This document shows, in pieces, positions 61,654 to 64,000 of a DNA stretch of 64,000 nt. The stretch is from Asparagopsis taxiformis (lineage: Eukaryota; Rhodophyta; Florideophyceae; Bonnemaisoniales; Bonnemaisoniaceae). The position numbers and the translations under genes are program-made. How positions within the stretch are numbered: the first letter of the stretch is position 1; every line of letters starts with the position of its first letter. The stretch covers positions 209,240-273,239 of the forward strand of contig JALQPE010000598.1 of the NCBI GenBank assembly GCA_030407315.1, written 5' to 3'. Under the pieces are notes generated by a model. That model was not told the DNA's origin and made no database searches. It saw nothing but the letters and a program-made list of their open reading frames with translations.

Positions 61654-64000
61654 ATGGAATGCAAGTATGAAGGGTGCTTCTACTACTGCGTAGATGCTTA
61701 TGCGCTCGCGCTGCATGAGCGAACGTGTCGCTACCGTTTCAACCCTCTCCCCAACATTTCAACAACGCTCGTGTCCCTGCCGTCACCCATGAGCCTGCTC
61801 GAAACCGCGACCATGATTCCCCGCAACCCAGCTCCCAGACCCAGAATCTGGTCGTGCTTCCTCCAGTGACTCACCCTGTGACGCTCCACTGCCACCAACC
61901 TCAACCCCCTCCCGCGCAGACCTCCTCGTGCAATCCCTCGCCGCCAGTCTCACAACCCTCGAGTACAAGGCCGGCGCTGGCCGCGTGAGCGAAGTCATCA
62001 CCATCCTACAAGACCCCGCATTCTCCCTAGAAAAGTTCAACAGCGCCGTTCGCACCGTAGAAGAATGTCGCCACGTTACCGCTTCCATGGTCGAAACACA
62101 TTTCCGCACCGAAGGTTACAAGAGCCACATCATTCCAGACAAAACTGGTAAGTACTCGGCACAGCTGTACCTCCGCGACCCAGTCGACATGCTCCGCAGG
62201 CAGTTAGCACTGGCTAACGACCAAAATACTCTCTTCCACCCCTCCCCACAGACCGCCCCAGACGGCACCGCAATATTTTCTCATCCCCTACACACAGAAT
62301 TCGCGAAAACGCTGCACCAGGTTACTAGACAGCGCGTGCAGCTCTCGGAAGATCCACAGGTCGTATGGGCAGAGGAAACTGATCCCACACCTTCCTCCTT
62401 TGCCGGCCTCCTCCAAGTGTACTCCGACAAGAGCAGCACAAGCCTCAAGAGCTCCGCAATCGTCGCATACCCATACACGTCACACTGCTCAACTTCTCCG
62501 CCCCCCTCCGTCGCCACTGCATCCGTACCGGCCTCACCATCGTCGGGTATCTTCCGTACATTGTTAACCCTTCGTCCAACGCCTTGTTCGGTGATGAAAT
62601 GCCGACAACCTCTAGTTTGCTAGTCGCGCTCGCAAAATTGATATTCTTCATAAAGCACTCGAAAAAGTGTTTTCGTCCCTATCCACCGCGTTCTCTCTCT
62701 TCCGGGTTCCCTGCACAGAACTCCACTGCAACTTCCCGCCAATGCTTTCCCATCTAGCCAATTATTGCTGCGACTTTCCAGAGGCCAAAGAGCTGTCATG
62801 CACTCGCAACAGCACTACCACCACACATCCCTGCCACCGCTGCTACATCCCCGCCCTCAACTTGAATCCACCGCGCCACACCAGCCCGCTCCCTCAGTGA
62901 TACACGCTCTGCACGCCAAGAGAGCGCTCAGGAGCATACAACTGCTCCGCTCGAAGCTTCTCCCTCCTCGAACAACACTCTGTCCTCGAATCGACCGCTC
63001 TTTTACCCAGCAACAGTCCCTAGACCCCATACAACATTTTCTCCTTCGAGCCTCTGCACAATCTCCACTCGGCATCTCAATGCTCATCAAACAGTGCATT
63101 GTCCACCGCCTCAGCTCCCAGAGACCTCACCACCACCACTGCCTCCCATTCCGGGACACCTCGCACCTTCAAGAAGGTGAAAAATCCATCCTCGCCGGCT
63201 CAAACAGCATTCTGTCCGCTATCGACGCGACTACTAACATCACCGGTCTTCATGTCGACTTCTCCAAGGGTGAGAAGGGCCCAATTTGAACGGCCTCTTC
63301 ACGGAGGACGGCATACGCGGCATGCTCGCAGCCAAAGACTATCACCATGTCGACATGGTGTTCCCTTCATCGCAGCATTCATTGACACATGCTGTGACGA
63401 AGTATAGACAGCCCCTCTCACTTCCATCTGCACGCAATACTCTGACCTCGTCGCATGGGTCATGAAACGCGTTCGCATCAAGCACTGGACTGCCGCCGAA
63501 CTAGAAAGCCTCCAGAACTCCATTTCCTATTTCAAACAATCAATGCTCTCCACCCTCGGCCAATTCCACACCACAGTCTCAAAACTTTCAAGTTCCTCTT
63601 CTTGACCATCTTCCCGGTGACTTGCAGAGATATGCGCCCTGGAACACATTGATGCAGGCCCCGAACGAACAACTCGCATCTTCTGTTCAAACAGAGTTAT
63701 AGGAAACCTCTCGAAGGCGCTCCACAGCCATGGAAGAGACTATTCGCCACATGAATTCTCCTTGGCCACTCCAACTGGTCACACCCCATCCAACACATTG
63801 GGAAACCCACGATGATATCGCCCACAGACGGTGCAGTACTCGTTCCGACGATTCACCGTTGGGAAACTGTCAGTGCATGCTACTTTGCCTCCCTGCTGCC
63901 CGATGCAACCCTCCTCGTTGCAGATATCGACGGACAGCCCGATCCTGCCACTCTTTTGCCTCTGCACAAACTCCTCGTCCCGTCTGGCACCATAACGCTA
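61654..64000 (+). pseudogene. Plavaka-like DNA transposase, frameshifted, running off the right edge
   Basis: The start at 61654 encodes a C2H2-like finger (MECKYEGCFYYCVDAYALAL then HERTC). From 61928 another frame gives LVQSLAASLTTLEYKAG and, near 62380, VWAEETDPTPSSFAGLLQVY followed by SDKSSTS, resembling the YSDKT block of Plavaka-type transposases. Later pieces fit the same family: IRGMLAAKDYHHVDMVFPFI and AAFIDTCCDE near 63320-63400, YSDLVAWVMKRVRIKHWTAA near 63440, and FQVPLLDHLPGDLQRYAPW near 63590. They lie in different frames with stops between, so the gene is broken. An open frame (LLPDATLLVADIDGQPDPAT) continues to the window end. Family naming is tentative. Confidence 0.55.

Overview
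This is a nuclear window from a photosynthetic eukaryote, most probably a red alga (Rhodophyta). The strongest evidence is a nuclear gene for a CpcS/CpeS-type phycobiliprotein lyase (37728-38444) whose N-terminal extension looks like a simple plastid transit peptide. This implies a primary plastid with phycobilisomes. Supporting signs are several other plastid-targeted nuclear genes (plastid phosphate translocator, fibrillin, ABC half transporter, DUF1995 protein, GNAT protein), a COP1-like E3 ligase, sparse and very short introns (65-94 bp, GT-AG, often with a CTAAC branch site), and a tRNA-Lys that seems to carry an extra intron in its D loop, a trait known from Cyanidioschyzon. I cannot name the species. 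All functions are read from protein motifs; no database search was run. Layout: 1-3.2 kb is a decayed Ty1/copia retrotransposon. 3.4-5.7 kb is a frameshifted aminodeoxychorismate synthase (folate pathway). 6.2-20.1 kb holds an ABC half transporter, a MYORG-type GH31 glycosidase, a three-exon MIF-like tautomerase, a complete PIF/Harbinger DNA transposon (11422-13977), an MFS transporter, a FluG-like amidohydrolase, an MMADHC-like cobalamin-trafficking protein and a plastid phosphate translocator. 20.6-23.2 kb is COP1. 25.16-31.43 kb is a large inverted duplication with 2.49 kb arms and a 1.28 kb spacer. It carries two head-to-head copies of a two-finger C2H2 gene, one of them frameshifted. 31.5-47.3 kb is a dense run of housekeeping and plastid genes: fibrillin, mitochondrial carrier, PlsC acyltransferase, RING membrane protein, tRNA-Lys, a small coiled-coil protein, phycobiliprotein lyase, DUF1995 protein, GNAT protein, COX6A (three exons), GH35 beta-galactosidase and an orphan cysteine-motif protein. 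From about 48.9 kb to the end the window is repeat-derived. It contains GC-rich structured non-coding DNA with diverged direct repeats (48.9-52.6 kb), a broken gag-like ORF, a gag-pro element bounded by about 0.67 kb INVERTED repeats (53834-59018), 43-bp, 24-bp and about 200-bp-scale tandem repeats (59.2-60.95 kb), and a frameshifted Plavaka-like transposase running off the right edge. How the parts relate: the unique genes form ordinary compact chromatin with many divergent or convergent pairs, and no operon-like pathway cluster is evident. Several act in the plastid (light harvesting, carbon export, lipid-associated proteins) and several in the mitochondrion (COX6A, carrier, perhaps MMADHC). 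The unusual content is structural: the inverted duplication, the inverted-repeat gag-pro element and the doubly interrupted tRNA gene.
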